Part shown: one piece after another, positions 36,816 through 46,448 of the stretch
Layout: each line of letters opens with the position of its first letter
Position numbering within the stretch: the first letter of the stretch is position 1
NCBI GenBank assembly: GCA_945897785.1
Contig: CAMDGD010000002.1
Location: forward strand, 24,063 to 88,062
Origin: Paludibacter jiangxiensis
GTDB lineage: Bacteria > Bacteroidota > Bacteroidia > Bacteroidales > Paludibacteraceae
DNA length: 64,000 bases
Direction of reading: 5' to 3'
Notes under the pieces: model-generated
Told to the model about the DNA's origin: nothing
The model's database searches: none
The model's input: the letters and a program-made list of their open reading frames with translations, nothing else
Program-made: the position numbers and the translations under genes

Positions 36816-37193
36816 TTATTTGCGTGCATCTTTTGCTTCAATGCTTAATGTAGCGTGAGGCACCGCGCGTAGCCTTTCGGCAGGAATAAGTTTTCCTGTT
36901 TGAGCACAAATACCGTACGATTTGTTTTCGATACGCACCAAAGCAGCTTGCAAATGCTGAATAAATTTCATTTGCCGTTGCGCCAACCTGCCTGCTTCTT
37001 CTTTACTTAATGTAGCAGCACCCTCTTCTAATACTTTAAAGGTAGGCGAAGTATCGGTGGTATCGTTTCCGTCCATATTGGTTAAGCTTGCTTTTAACAA
37101 ATCATAATCGGCATGTGCTTTATCTAACTTCTCTAGAATGATGGCTTTAAATTCTGCCAACTCCGCATCGTTGTATCTTGTTTTTTCTTCCAT
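36816..37193 (-). CDS. TraR/DksA family transcription regulator lacking most zinc-finger cysteines
   Basis: 125 residues from ATG 37193 (MEEKTRYNDAELAEFKAIIL). The long coiled-coil hairpin (1-85) and the C-terminal SYGICAQTGKLIPAERLRAV PHATL region are those of DksA. Only one Cys remains of the usual CxxC pairs, so zinc is probably not bound, as in many Bacteroidota homologues. It enters the RNA polymerase secondary channel and works with ppGpp; rsh in this window would make the partner molecule. Located between ileS and lspA on the same strand. Confidence 0.88.
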   Translation of the reverse strand: MEEKTRYNDAELAEFKAIILEKLDKAHADYDLLKASLTNMDGNDTTDTSPTFKVLEEGAATLSKEEAGRLAQRQMKFIQHLQAALVRIENKSYGICAQTGKLIPAERLRAVPHATLSIEAKDARK

Positions 37194-37369
37194 AGTAGAA
37201 TGTTTTTTAATTATGTTTGTTCCTCGTTGCGAATATACAGTAATTTTTAATAGTATTTTAAAGTGTTGATAAAAATATAAACTGTTATACAGACTATTTT
37301 GCATTGAAACATCAAAATGCTAGTAATTCTTTCGTCTAGTTTCTTTGTGTTTTTGCTCTTGAGTAAAAA

Positions 37370-40300
37370 CTAGTTGTTGATTTTTTTTACTGAAACAAAC
37401 ACTTCAAAATCGTCAAAATCAAGTGTGGTAGGGTTATCTACCTTATCGAGCACGGTAATTTCTTTGGCAAGTACCTGATTAGCAATATATTCCTTAAACT
37501 CACCTATCATATCATCTAGCTCGGCTTGTTGTTGTATTGCTACACTAATACGATCGGTAATTTCGAAGCCGCTCGATTTACGCAAATTCTGAATTCTGTT
37601 TACCAATTCGCGCGCAAGCCCTTCTTTCTCGAGTTTTTCGGTAATAGAAATATCTAACGCCACGGTTAAGATACCCTCATTGGCTACTAACCAACCGGGG
37701 ATGTCTTCCGAAATAATTTCCACATCTTCTAAGGCAATATCAATGGTTTGTTCATCAATAACACACTTAAATCGTGTTGTTTTTTCTAATGAGGCAATAT
37801 CCTCTTGACTAAATGCTTGTATTTGAGCTGCAAGCTGTTTCATGTTTTTGCCACACTTTGGTCCGAGCTTTTTAAAATCGGGTTTCACTTTTTTCACCAA
37901 GATGCCCGACGAATCATCAACAAACACAATTTCTTTTACATTAACTTCGCTTAAAATAATATCTTTAACCTTTTCAATATACCCTTTTTGCGTATTATCG
38001 AGCACCGGAATCATAATAGATTGCAAGGGTTGTCGCACCTTAATATTTACTTTTTTTCGTAAGGCTAAAGTCATGGATGAGATGGACTGAGCCAATTGCA
38101 TGCGCGCTTCTAAGTCTTTATCTACAAACCTTTCGTTGAACTGCGGAAATTCGGATAAATGCACTGATTCTACTTGTTCTTTTGTGGTAACCGAAACAAG
38201 GTCGAGGTATAATTTATCGGCATAAAACGGAGCGATGGGCGCCATTAATTTTGCCACTGTTTGTAAACAAGTATATAAGGTTTGATAGGCAGCAAGTTTG
38301 TCTTGATCCATAACGCCACCCCAAAACCGTTTGCGGTTTAATCGAACAAACCAATTGCTTAAGTTATCGTTTACAAAATCGGCTATCGCTCTACCGGCAC
38401 GGGTAGGTTCATACTCATTAAGTGCAGAATCTACTTCATTTATCAACGAGTGTAAAAGGGAAATTATCCATCGGTCAATTTCGGGCCGTTGGTTTACCGG
38501 AACTTCTGCTTGCGAGTAATCAAACTTATCTACATTGGCATACAAGGCAAAAAAGGAATAGGTATTATATAAGGTGCCGAAAAATTTACGCCGCACCTCT
38601 TCTATCCCTTCCGTATCAAATTTTAAGTTATCCCATGGTGAAGCATTGGTTATCATATACCAGCGCAATGGGTCTGAGCCGTATTTTTCTATTGTAGAAA
38701 AAGGATCGACAGCATTGCCCAATCTTTTCGACATTTTATTGCCGTTTTTATCCAACACCAATCCCGTTGATATTACATTTTTAAAGGCAACACTATTTTT
38801 TACCATAGCGCTTATAGCATGTAAGGTAAAGAACCAGCCGCGTGTTTGATCTACCCCTTCCGAAATAAAGTCGGCAGGAAAATCTGTAACAGTTCCCTCA
38901 AACGGAAAATGAATTTGCGCATAAGGCATAGCACCGGAATCGAACCAAACATCAATCAAATCGGTTTCTCGTTTCATAGGTTTACCTGAGGGAGAACGCA
39001 AAATGATTTGGTCCACAAAAGGGCGGTGCAAATCGATGGTTTCCGGCGCATAATTTTTTGTTGAGTAATCGCCCACAGTAAAGTTTTTATATGGATTTTC
39101 GGACATTAATCCTGCTTCAACCGCTATTTTAATTTCATTCATCAATTCTTCTATCGAACCAACACATAGTTCTTCTGTGCCATCTTCGGTACGCCAAATT
39201 GGCAGCGGGGTACCCCAATAGCGTGAGCGCGAAAGGTTCCAATCGTTAAGGTTCTCGAGCCATTTACCAAATCGACCTGTTCCTGTTGAAGCCGGTTTCC
39301 AATTAATTTGCTTGTTAAGCTCCATCATCTCATCACGAACGGCTGTTGAGCGAATAAACCAACTATCTAACGGATAATACAATACCGGTTTGTCGGTGCG
39401 CCAACAATGTGGATAATTGTGGGTATGTTTTTCAATTTTAAATACCTGATTGTTTTGCTTAAGCATCACACAAATATCTACATCGAGCGAGGGTGTTTCA
39501 GTAGAACCAACATCGGTTGTATGTTCTGGTGCAAAGGCATTTTTCACATACCGTCCGGCCCACTCGCTATACATGGGTACATGAACAAAGTCTTGTACAA
39601 ATTCAGCATCCAGCGCATCAAGCAAATAAAACTTACCACTCATATCCACCATTGGTCGGCGGTTACCCTCTTTATCTGTCAACATTAAAGGCGGCACACC
39701 GTGTGCTTTGGCTACACGATCGTCGTCGGCACCGAAAGTAGGTGCTATATGCACTATACCGGTACCATCTTCGGTTGTAACAAAATCGCCTGTAATTACC
39801 TTGAAAGCATTTTTGCCAGGGTTAACCCAAGGTATTAATTGTTCGTACGACAACCCAGCTAAGTCGCTACCCGAGAACTCGGCTATAATAGTAAACGGCA
39901 CTAATTTATCGCCGGCAACATAAGCATCTAAAGCTAGCTCGTTGGCTTTTTCGCTAAACAACGAGAACATAAGCGCTTTGGCCATGATAACGGTTTGTTT
40001 TTGGCCGGTATAGGGGTTGTAAGTTTGAACAGCCACATACTCAATATTGGACCCAACACAAAGGGCTGTATTAGAAGGTAAGGTCCACGGAGTAGTTGTC
40101 CATGCTAAAAAATAACTATCGCCCCAGGTAGGCAGGTTCATTTTTTCGACAGCTGTCGGTGTCAACTTAAACTGTGCCACACAAGTGGTGTCTTTAACAT
40201 CGCGGTAGCATCCGGGTTGATTAAGCTCGTGCGAGCTCAAACCAGTACCGGCAGCGGGAGAGTAAGGCTGAATGGTGTATCCTTTGTACAACAAATTTTT

Positions 40301-40807
40301 ATTATACAACTGTTTAAGCAAGTACCACAAACTTTCAATATATTTATTATCGTATGTAATGTATGGGTTTTCCATATCTACCCAATAGCCCATTTTTCTG
40401 GTTAAATCTTCCCATTCTTTGGTGTATTTCATTACATCTTTACGGCAGGCTGCATTATATTCATCTACCGAAATAGTTTTTCCAATATCTTCTTTTGTTA
40501 TGCCCAAGGCCTTTTCTACACCTAGCTCAACGGGCAAGCCGTGCGTATCCCATCCGGCTTTTCGGTTAACCAAAAAACCTTTCATGGTTTTGTATCGACA
40601 AAAAATATCTTTTATGGTACGAGCCATTACATGATGAATACCGGGCATGCCGTTTGCCGATGGAGGTCCTTCATAAAACACAAACGAAGGAGCTCCCTGA
40701 CGGATATGCAGACTTTTAGTAAAGAGCGACTTGTCGTCCCATTGTTTCAATATTTCTTTGTTGACATCGGAAAGATTAAGATTTTGATATTCAGGAAATT
40801 TACTCAT
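37370..40807 (-). CDS. ileS: Isoleucyl-tRNA synthetase
   Basis: 1145 residues. GMPGIHHVMART is the HIGH motif; the CP1 editing domain lies at about 200-430 (TTPWTLPSNTALCVG); GLVLDKNGNKMSKRLGNAVD is the KMSKS motif (KMSKR); anticodon-binding and C-terminal regions follow without a zinc-binding Cys cluster. The length and HIGH wording put it in the eukaryote-like (IleS2) group. Charges tRNA-Ile. Confidence 0.97.
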   Translation of the reverse strand: MSKFPEYQNLNLSDVNKEILKQWDDKSLFTKSLHIRQGAPSFVFYEGPPSANGMPGIHHVMARTIKDIFCRYKTMKGFLVNRKAGWDTHGLPVELGVEKALGITKEDIGKTISVDEYNAACRKDVMKYTKEWEDLTRKMGYWVDMENPYITYDNKYIESLWYLLKQLYNKNLLYKGYTIQPYSPAAGTGLSSHELNQPGCYRDVKDTTCVAQFKLTPTAVEKMNLPTWGDSYFLAWTTTPWTLPSNTALCVGSNIEYVAVQTYNPYTGQKQTVIMAKALMFSLFSEKANELALDAYVAGDKLVPFTIIAEFSGSDLAGLSYEQLIPWVNPGKNAFKVITGDFVTTEDGTGIVHIAPTFGADDDRVAKAHGVPPLMLTDKEGNRRPMVDMSGKFYLLDALDAEFVQDFVHVPMYSEWAGRYVKNAFAPEHTTDVGSTETPSLDVDICVMLKQNNQVFKIEKHTHNYPHCWRTDKPVLYYPLDSWFIRSTAVRDEMMELNKQINWKPASTGTGRFGKWLENLNDWNLSRSRYWGTPLPIWRTEDGTEELCVGSIEELMNEIKIAVEAGLMSENPYKNFTVGDYSTKNYAPETIDLHRPFVDQIILRSPSGKPMKRETDLIDVWFDSGAMPYAQIHFPFEGTVTDFPADFISEGVDQTRGWFFTLHAISAMVKNSVAFKNVISTGLVLDKNGNKMSKRLGNAVDPFSTIEKYGSDPLRWYMITNASPWDNLKFDTEGIEEVRRKFFGTLYNTYSFFALYANVDKFDYSQAEVPVNQRPEIDRWIISLLHSLINEVDSALNEYEPTRAGRAIADFVNDNLSNWFVRLNRKRFWGGVMDQDKLAAYQTLYTCLQTVAKLMAPIAPFYADKLYLDLVSVTTKEQVESVHLSEFPQFNERFVDKDLEARMQLAQSISSMTLALRKKVNIKVRQPLQSIMIPVLDNTQKGYIEKVKDIILSEVNVKEIVFVDDSSGILVKKVKPDFKKLGPKCGKNMKQLAAQIQAFSQEDIASLEKTTRFKCVIDEQTIDIALEDVEIISEDIPGWLVANEGILTVALDISITEKLEKEGLARELVNRIQNLRKSSGFEITDRISVAIQQQAELDDMIGEFKEYIANQVLAKEITVLDKVDNPTTLDFDDFEVFVSVKKINN

Positions 40808-40853
40808 CTGTGTTTGTATTTGTACATTTCTACCGTATAAAATATTAAGGATG

Positions 40854-40884
40854 CAAAATTAGGATATTTATTCTATTATTCAAA
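40854..40884 (-). promoter_or_regulatory. ileS promoter (TTTG-N19-TAATTTTG)
   Basis: On the minus strand TTTG (40881-40884), 19 nt, then TAATTTTG (40854-40861): a full match to the Bacteroidota -33/-7 consensus, 47 nt from the ileS start. Confidence 0.75.
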
Positions 40885-41045
40885 GTAGAACCGTGGGGCA
40901 AAGATGATTTGAAAATTGTTTACTTGTAAAACAGTTGATTTGTTGAAGCGTTTAACTGTTGAGGTATTTCCGAAGTCAAGAGTTTTAGGTATTAATCTGT
41001 TTTATAGACTAATAGCTTATTTTGTATTGAAAATAAAAATGCAAA

Positions 41046-41082
41046 CCCCGTCTTTATTTTTTACTCTCTTGTATAGATTCAG
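41046..41082. repeat. Degenerate heptanucleotide array (fragment)
   Basis: CC followed by CCGTCTT, TATTTTT, TACTCTC, TTGTATA and GATTCAG in 7-nt steps. The order and wording match the heptad array beside queA (CCGTCTT, TTGTCTT, TACTCTT), including the CCCC edge, so this is a shorter relative of the same repeat. Confidence 0.6.
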
Positions 41083-41463
41083 GTTTTTCTTTAATGGTTA
41101 GAGTCGAAAATTTAATTAAGCTGAAAAAAAACTGTAATCAAATGAAATTCAATATATATGTGTGTAATTTCTGTAATATGCTATGCTTTTATTTCGAAGG
41201 CAGAATAACAAAGACTTTTATCAATTTACTTCGTACTTGATAAAAAATAAAACACTAAAATCTTAGCGATTCTATTATATGCTCTATGATGAAGCCTGCA
41301 GTGTGTTTATGTGTTTATTAATATAAGTAATTAGAACACAGTATCGTGCTTTTTATAGTAATTGCCGTCATATTTATTGGACAGACAAATAGTTGAGTAG
41401 TTTTTTTTTGAAAGCATAAAAACTTCTTAATAAAGCCCGTTTATACTAGCAAATTTTAGCTGC

Positions 41464-41871
41464 TTATTTTAAAGGAATGATACGATTTGTTAGGCGACAA
41501 ACGGAGATTAATTGCTTGTGTTTGTCGCTAATTCGTATGTCCCAAACATGGGTGCTTTTTCCTTGAAATAAAATACGGGCTTCGGCAATTACTTCATTTT
41601 CGGTTGTATAGCCAACATGACTCCCGTTAATATCTATTCCAAGAACGGTAAATTTTGTATTGTCGATTAGCGACATTGAGCCTGCACCCCCAAGACTTTC
41701 GGCTAAGGCCATGCTTGCTCCTCCGTGTAGTCTTTGTTGAGGTTGCTGTGTGCGATGGTCAACCGGCATGGTAGCTCGAATGCACCCATTTTCTACTGCC
41801 GTAAATACGATGCCTAGATGAGCCACCAACGTATTTTTTGTTAGGCGATTTAGCTCGTTTATATCTATCAC
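41464..41871 (-). CDS. Hotdog-fold thioesterase (PaaI/YdiI type)
   Basis: 135 residues. GCIRATMPVDHRTQQPQQRL then HGGASMALAESLGGAGSMSL is the conserved PaaI/YdiI segment: the HGG and the Glu of AESLG are the active-site residues. A CoA-thioester hydrolase in the cytosol, possibly acting on the menaquinone precursor DHNA-CoA as YdiI does, but menaquinone genes are not adjacent. Transcribed with DUF4831 upstream, 21 nt apart. Confidence 0.9.
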   Translation of the reverse strand: MIDINELNRLTKNTLVAHLGIVFTAVENGCIRATMPVDHRTQQPQQRLHGGASMALAESLGGAGSMSLIDNTKFTVLGIDINGSHVGYTTENEVIAEARILFQGKSTHVWDIRISDKHKQLISVCRLTNRIIPLK

Positions 41872-41892
41872 AATTGCTATCCTTTTTTGCTA

Positions 41893-42894
41893 TTATTCTT
41901 GCATGTTTTTAATTGCACCGGTTTTTATGTCGTAGGTAATTTTTGTGTTTTTGCTTGAGCAGCGAGGGAGTTTTTGTAAGCTGCCGTGTTGAGAAACGGT
42001 AAGCTTTTCACGGAAAAATTCTTTCTCTCCGGAATTAACAATGACTTCCGCAGTTCCGGGTAATCGGTAGTATAAGCCTGTTTTGTTTTTTGCTTTTACT
42101 TGAGGCGTATTGTTTTTTGTTGTTTTTATACTGACATAAACCGGTATTCCGCTCAAATCATCTTTATCAACAAGGCCGTTTATTGTAGAAACTCGAAACA
42201 ATATTTCGTTGTCACGGTTCTTGTCAGGTTCAATTTCAAATTCCTTTTTGAGGTATTCTTTAGTAACTTTTCCGGTAAAAAGGGCTACCAATGCTTTTTC
42301 TGTTTGATCGAGTTTTTTGAGCATCAATTTTAACGCAGCTCCGTCAGGCATTTGTTCGCTTTCGCCAGAAATTAGATTGATGCGGCTTTCTCTGATGCGG
42401 TAAATTTGTTTTGCGGCATTTTCGGCCATTTTCGCTATTGAATTAGCCACCAGTTGGTCTTCTGTTAGCACTGTGTTGGCAATAAAATCGGCATCAGATT
42501 CTTCCTTTTTATTTTTTATGTTTGATTCTTTATTAATGATAGAGCAAGTCGTATTAATGCCAGAAATGACTCCTTTGCTAGTAAGTGTTATTAATGCATT
42601 TTTTGTTGATTGAAATGTATTTAACGGATCAGCAATGCCTTTGCGAAGCACGGTGACTTTTGTCAATTCGTACGAAGTTTTGTTTTCGGTTACTACATCA
42701 CTAATGCCTAGGTATCGTTCGGCGTAACGAAAATACGGTCCGGCTTGTTGTGTAGTTTTGCAAGCTGTAGCTTTAACAACCAACACTGTTTTGGGTAAGG
42801 AGTAAACCATTGCCGGTTTATTGTTAATTTCTTTTTGTGCAAAAGCGCTTAGCGCCAATAGTATCGATAGTAAGGATAAAGCAACTTTTTTCAT
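41893..42894 (-). CDS. DUF4831 family secreted protein
   Basis: 333 residues with a signal peptide (KKVALSLLSILLALSAFAQK). VYSLPKTVLVVKATACKTTQ, GPYFRYAERYLGISDVVTEN and SGESEQMPDGAALKLMLKKL, followed by LDQTEKALVALFTGK, match the DUF4831 family I know from Bacteroidales. Predicted periplasmic or surface; function unknown. It begins 35 nt after the nnr gene. Confidence 0.85.
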   Translation of the reverse strand: MKKVALSLLSILLALSAFAQKEINNKPAMVYSLPKTVLVVKATACKTTQQAGPYFRYAERYLGISDVVTENKTSYELTKVTVLRKGIADPLNTFQSTKNALITLTSKGVISGINTTCSIINKESNIKNKKEESDADFIANTVLTEDQLVANSIAKMAENAAKQIYRIRESRINLISGESEQMPDGAALKLMLKKLDQTEKALVALFTGKVTKEYLKKEFEIEPDKNRDNEILFRVSTINGLVDKDDLSGIPVYVSIKTTKNNTPQVKAKNKTGLYYRLPGTAEVIVNSGEKEFFREKLTVSQHGSLQKLPRCSSKNTKITYDIKTGAIKNMQE

Positions 42895-42929
42895 AAAAGT
42901 AAGTATTATATGGTGTAGGTAAAATGATT

Positions 42930-44423
42930 TTAATAAATTAATCTGAGCGCATCAATTATGTCTCCTGCTATCATGGCTGTTTGTCCGTTGATTTCTGCTG
43001 CTTTATCGCCAGCCTTTCCGTGCAAAAAAACCCCAAAAAGAGCGCTTTCTTTCGGTTCATAGCCTTGTGCTAGTAGCGATAAAATCATTCCGCAAAGTAC
43101 ATCGCCACTTCCGGCAGTTGCCATACCCGGATTACCGTTGGTATTAAAATGGACTTCGCCATTCGGACAAACAATGGCTGTATGCGCTCCTTTAAGCACG
43201 ACAAATATATGGTGTTTTTGTGAAAAATCCTGTGCTTTTTGAATTTGTTCGTAACGATTTTTGTATGGTCCGCTTAAGCGCTCAAATTCTTTGGGATGGG
43301 GAGTAATTATTGTGTTTTTTGGTAGTAAGTTAATCCATTCAGGGTGTTTGGATAGGATGTTGATAGCGTCAGCATCCAACACAAGCGGTTGTGTTGCTTG
43401 TTCCATTAGGCGCATCAATACTTTGCTCGAATCAGGCTCAGTGCCTAGTCCACAGCCAATGCCAATAGCCGAATAAGGACTTAAATTTTCGGGTAATAAA
43501 CTTATTGTTGAATGTGCTTTATCGGGCAAACACATTGCTTCGGGCACGGCTGCTTGAAGTACGGCAACACCACACTCCGGACAGTGAGCAGTAAGCAATC
43601 CTACGCCACTGCGTAAACAAGCTTTGGCCGATAAAACAGCAGCGCCCATTTTGCCATAGCTACCTCCAATAAATAAGGCATGGCCGTATGCACCTTTGTG
43701 GGTAAACTTTCCCCGTTGCTTTAGTGGGGGCAGTGTTGTGTAATTAGTTAGAAAAAAGTTTGTTTGGGTTTGCTGAATAGCCTCCGGATGGAGTCCTATA
43801 TCAACAATCTTCCATTTTCCAATAAACAAGTCATTTTCAGGTAAAAGAAATGCGATTTTCGGAAATTGAAGCGTTATCGTATAAGTAGCTTTTACAATGT
43901 TTTCGGAGTTATTGTGTGTGTTGTCTTCTCCAAAAAGACCTGAAGGAATATCGATAGAAATAACCGGTATTCCAGCGCTATTTATCTTTTTTACTATATC
44001 AGCAAATAGCCCTTCTAACGGGCGGTTTAAGCCGGAGCCGAAAAGCGCATCAATAATATAATCTGATGTAATATCAGGTAGTGTTTCTATGGATTCTATA
44101 GTTGATATGCTAACGGTTTTTTGTTTTTGTAGTCGTTCGAGGTTGATGGTACAATCGTTTGATAATTTTCCTGTTGGGTTTACTAATAAAACGTCCACCT
44201 CGAAACCACAAACGGCTAACAATCGTGCTGTTGCCAATCCGTCGCCACCATTATTCCCTGTACCGGCAATAACAGTCAGTTTTTTTGTTTCACCAAAAAA
44301 CCGCAGCAAATACTCGGTAATTGCGTTGGCAGCTCTTTCCATTAAATCGATAGAAGCGATAGGTTCGTTGGCAATAGTATAAGTATCAAGGGATTTTATT
44401 TGCGTAGTTGTAAAAAGTTTCAT
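42930..44423 (-). CDS. nnr: Bifunctional NAD(P)H-hydrate epimerase/dehydratase
   Basis: 497 residues. The N-terminal YjeF domain (1-210) has VIAGTGNNGGDGLATARLL and IDALFGSGLNRPL; the C-terminal ribokinase-like ADP/ATP-dependent dehydratase domain has FIGGSYGKMGAAVLSAKACL, VLDADAINIL and GNPGMATAGSGDVLCGMILS with the catalytic Asp. It repairs hydrated NADH/NADPH. Single locus upstream of DUF4831, divergent from the POT transporter gene. Confidence 0.95.
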   Translation of the reverse strand: MKLFTTTQIKSLDTYTIANEPIASIDLMERAANAITEYLLRFFGETKKLTVIAGTGNNGGDGLATARLLAVCGFEVDVLLVNPTGKLSNDCTINLERLQKQKTVSISTIESIETLPDITSDYIIDALFGSGLNRPLEGLFADIVKKINSAGIPVISIDIPSGLFGEDNTHNNSENIVKATYTITLQFPKIAFLLPENDLFIGKWKIVDIGLHPEAIQQTQTNFFLTNYTTLPPLKQRGKFTHKGAYGHALFIGGSYGKMGAAVLSAKACLRSGVGLLTAHCPECGVAVLQAAVPEAMCLPDKAHSTISLLPENLSPYSAIGIGCGLGTEPDSSKVLMRLMEQATQPLVLDADAINILSKHPEWINLLPKNTIITPHPKEFERLSGPYKNRYEQIQKAQDFSQKHHIFVVLKGAHTAIVCPNGEVHFNTNGNPGMATAGSGDVLCGMILSLLAQGYEPKESALFGVFLHGKAGDKAAEINGQTAMIAGDIIDALRLIY

Positions 44424-44470
44424 GAGCTATTTTGTTAAAAGTGTAAAGTTAAGTAATTAAAAACAAAGCT

Positions 44471-44505
44471 TTTGTTTTCGAAAGAAAAAACTTTCTATAT
44501 TTTTG
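44471..44505 (+). promoter_or_regulatory. Promoter of the POT transporter gene
   Basis: TATTTTTG (44498-44505) matches TAnnTTTG; TTTG at 44471-44474 lies 23 nt upstream. Two TTTCGAAA-like palindromes (around 44476-44483 and 44506-44513) flank the -7 box and could be an operator, but may be chance. Confidence 0.5.
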
Positions 44506-44535
44506 TTTCGAAAAATTTACGAATAACTCGTTTCA

Positions 44536-45846
44536 ATGAAAAAACACCCAAAAGGACTCTATCTGCTTTTTACCGTAGAGATGTGGGAGCGGTTTAGTTA
44601 TTACGGCATGCGTGCGTTGCTTATTTTCTACCTTACCAAAACATGGGTAGAAGGGGGGTTAGGTATAGATGAGCAAACCGGCAATCTTATTTATGGGTTT
44701 TTTACAGGCTTTGTTTATTTTACGCCAATAATTGGAGGCTGGTTGGCCGACAATTACTTGGGACAGCGTAAATCTATCAGTATAGGTGCTTTTACCATGA
44801 TGCTTGGTCAGTTTTGCCTAGCTTTTGATCAAAGTAAAACTTCCTTGTTCTTAGGGTTGGCATTATTGATAATTGGTAATGGTTTTTTTAAACCCAATAT
44901 TTCGGTTTTGGTAGGTCAGCTTTATGCGCCCAACGACAAACGAAAAGATGCAGCGTTTACCATTTTTTATATGGGTATAAATTTAGGTGCATTGTTGGCT
45001 CCGCTTATTACCGGATATTTGGCGGTAAAATATTCGTATAACTACGGATTTTTTGCAGCGGCTATAGGTATGCTTTTGGGGCAGTTGTTGTTTATGTTTT
45101 TAGGCAATAAATACTTGGGAGATATAGGCAAAAAGCCCTCTGTTACCAAACAACTTAACTACAGCGAAAGCGGAAATATTCCCTTAACGAAAGAAGAAAA
45201 AGACCGAACAAAGGTTATTTTTTTTATTGTCTTTTTTGTTATTTTCTTTTTTGCCGGATTCGAGCAGGCGGGCAGTTCTTTTTCTTTATATACCGAAAAA
45301 TACATTCAACGAGAGGTTTTTGGCTTTACAATTCCTTCTGCTTGGTTTCAATCCGTTAATCCCTTGTTTATTGTATTGTTGGCTCCAATTTTTACATTGC
45401 TTTGGAACTGGTTGGCATATAAAAACAACGAACCCAATATTCCAATTAAAATGGGCTTGGGTATGATTTTATTGGGGCTTGGTTTTGTTTTAATGGTGGG
45501 TGCCGTAATGGAAAGAGGAGGTGATATTGCCGATAACTCTATCAAAGCTAATCTGGCATGGCTAGTTTTTGCCTATTTGTTGCATACTTTGGGAGAGCTT
45601 TGTTTGTCGCCAATAGGCCTCTCGATGGTTTCGAAATTGGCTCCCGTAAAATTAGCCTCTATATTGATGGGCGTTTGGTTGATGAGCAGTTTTGTGGCAA
45701 ATATTGCTGCGGGCTTTTTGGCTTCGTCGGTTTCGAAGATGGGGGCTTTAAGTATTTTTGCTGTTATTGCCTTAATATCGATAGTTTTAGGGTTTGTTTT
45801 GTTGGCTATTAACAAGCGGTTATTTAAAATGATGCATTTGGAATGA
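44536..45846 (+). CDS. POT (proton-dependent oligopeptide) family transporter
   Basis: 436 residues, about 12 membrane helices. EMWERFSYYGMRALLIFYLT carries the ExxER proton/peptide motif of helix 1; GGWLADNYLGQRKSISIGAF, FKPNISVLVGQLY and TIFYMGINLGALLAPLITGY are the POT signatures. It takes up di- and tripeptides with protons. Slightly shorter than the 480-500 usual for bacterial POTs, without an obvious missing helix. It precedes hpt-adk by 50 nt. Confidence 0.92.
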   Translation: MKKHPKGLYLLFTVEMWERFSYYGMRALLIFYLTKTWVEGGLGIDEQTGNLIYGFFTGFVYFTPIIGGWLADNYLGQRKSISIGAFTMMLGQFCLAFDQSKTSLFLGLALLIIGNGFFKPNISVLVGQLYAPNDKRKDAAFTIFYMGINLGALLAPLITGYLAVKYSYNYGFFAAAIGMLLGQLLFMFLGNKYLGDIGKKPSVTKQLNYSESGNIPLTKEEKDRTKVIFFIVFFVIFFFAGFEQAGSSFSLYTEKYIQREVFGFTIPSAWFQSVNPLFIVLLAPIFTLLWNWLAYKNNEPNIPIKMGLGMILLGLGFVLMVGAVMERGGDIADNSIKANLAWLVFAYLLHTLGELCLSPIGLSMVSKLAPVKLASILMGVWLMSSFVANIAAGFLASSVSKMGALSIFAVIALISIVLGFVLLAINKRLFKMMHLE

Positions 45847-45896
45847 AGGCTTTTGTTTTTTATTTTTCCTTTGTATATATTTATTTTTTTTAGATT

Positions 45897-46439
45897 ATGA
45901 AACCAGTCATTCGTATTAAAGATAAAACCTTTGAGCGTTCAATTTCATCTGCAAAAATCTTGATGGAGGTAAAACGAATGGCCGCGTCAATAAATACAGC
46001 ATTGGCTGACGATTCTCCTCTTTTTTTGGTAGTACTTAACGGGGCTTTTATGTTTGCTGCCGATTTGATGAAAGAAATTACCATACCCTGCGAAGTGTCT
46101 TTTGTAAAATTGGCTTCGTATCATGGTACCAAAACAAGCGGAAATGTTAAAGAACTGATAGGATTAAACGAAACAATAAGCGGTCGTACTGTTGTGGTGG
46201 TCGAAGATATTGTAGATACAGGCATTACCATGCATCGTATTATAAACTCGCTTAATACCATGCAACCCAAAGCTATCCATATAGCTACTTTTTTTCATAA
46301 ACCGGATGCTTTGCAAAAGGATATTCAGATAGATTTTGTAGGCATGCGTATTCCTGATGCTTTTATTGTAGGCTATGGCTTAGATTACGATGGCTACGGA
46401 CGCAATTTGAAAGATATTTATACATTAATAAACGAATAA
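45897..46439 (+). CDS. hpt: Hypoxanthine phosphoribosyltransferase
   Basis: 180 residues. LVVLNGAFMFAADLMKEI, KLASYHGTKTSGNVKELIGL and VVVVEDIVDTGITMHRII (the PRPP-binding motif with the ED acidic pair), then DFVGMRIPDAFIVGYGLDYD. Salvages hypoxanthine and guanine. Followed after 9 nt by adk, a common Bacteroidales pairing. Confidence 0.95.
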   Translation: MKPVIRIKDKTFERSISSAKILMEVKRMAASINTALADDSPLFLVVLNGAFMFAADLMKEITIPCEVSFVKLASYHGTKTSGNVKELIGLNETISGRTVVVVEDIVDTGITMHRIINSLNTMQPKAIHIATFFHKPDALQKDIQIDFVGMRIPDAFIVGYGLDYDGYGRNLKDIYTLINE

Positions 46440-46448
46440 TATATTACT

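Larger units (their letters stand above)
40808..41463. other. Intergenic region upstream of ileS with an ileS promoter and a heptad-repeat fragment
   Basis: About 650 bp without a coding signal. It contains the ileS promoter (40854-40884) and a short degenerate heptanucleotide array at 41046-41082. The remaining AT-rich sequence up to the thioesterase stop shows nothing I can name. Confidence 0.55.
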
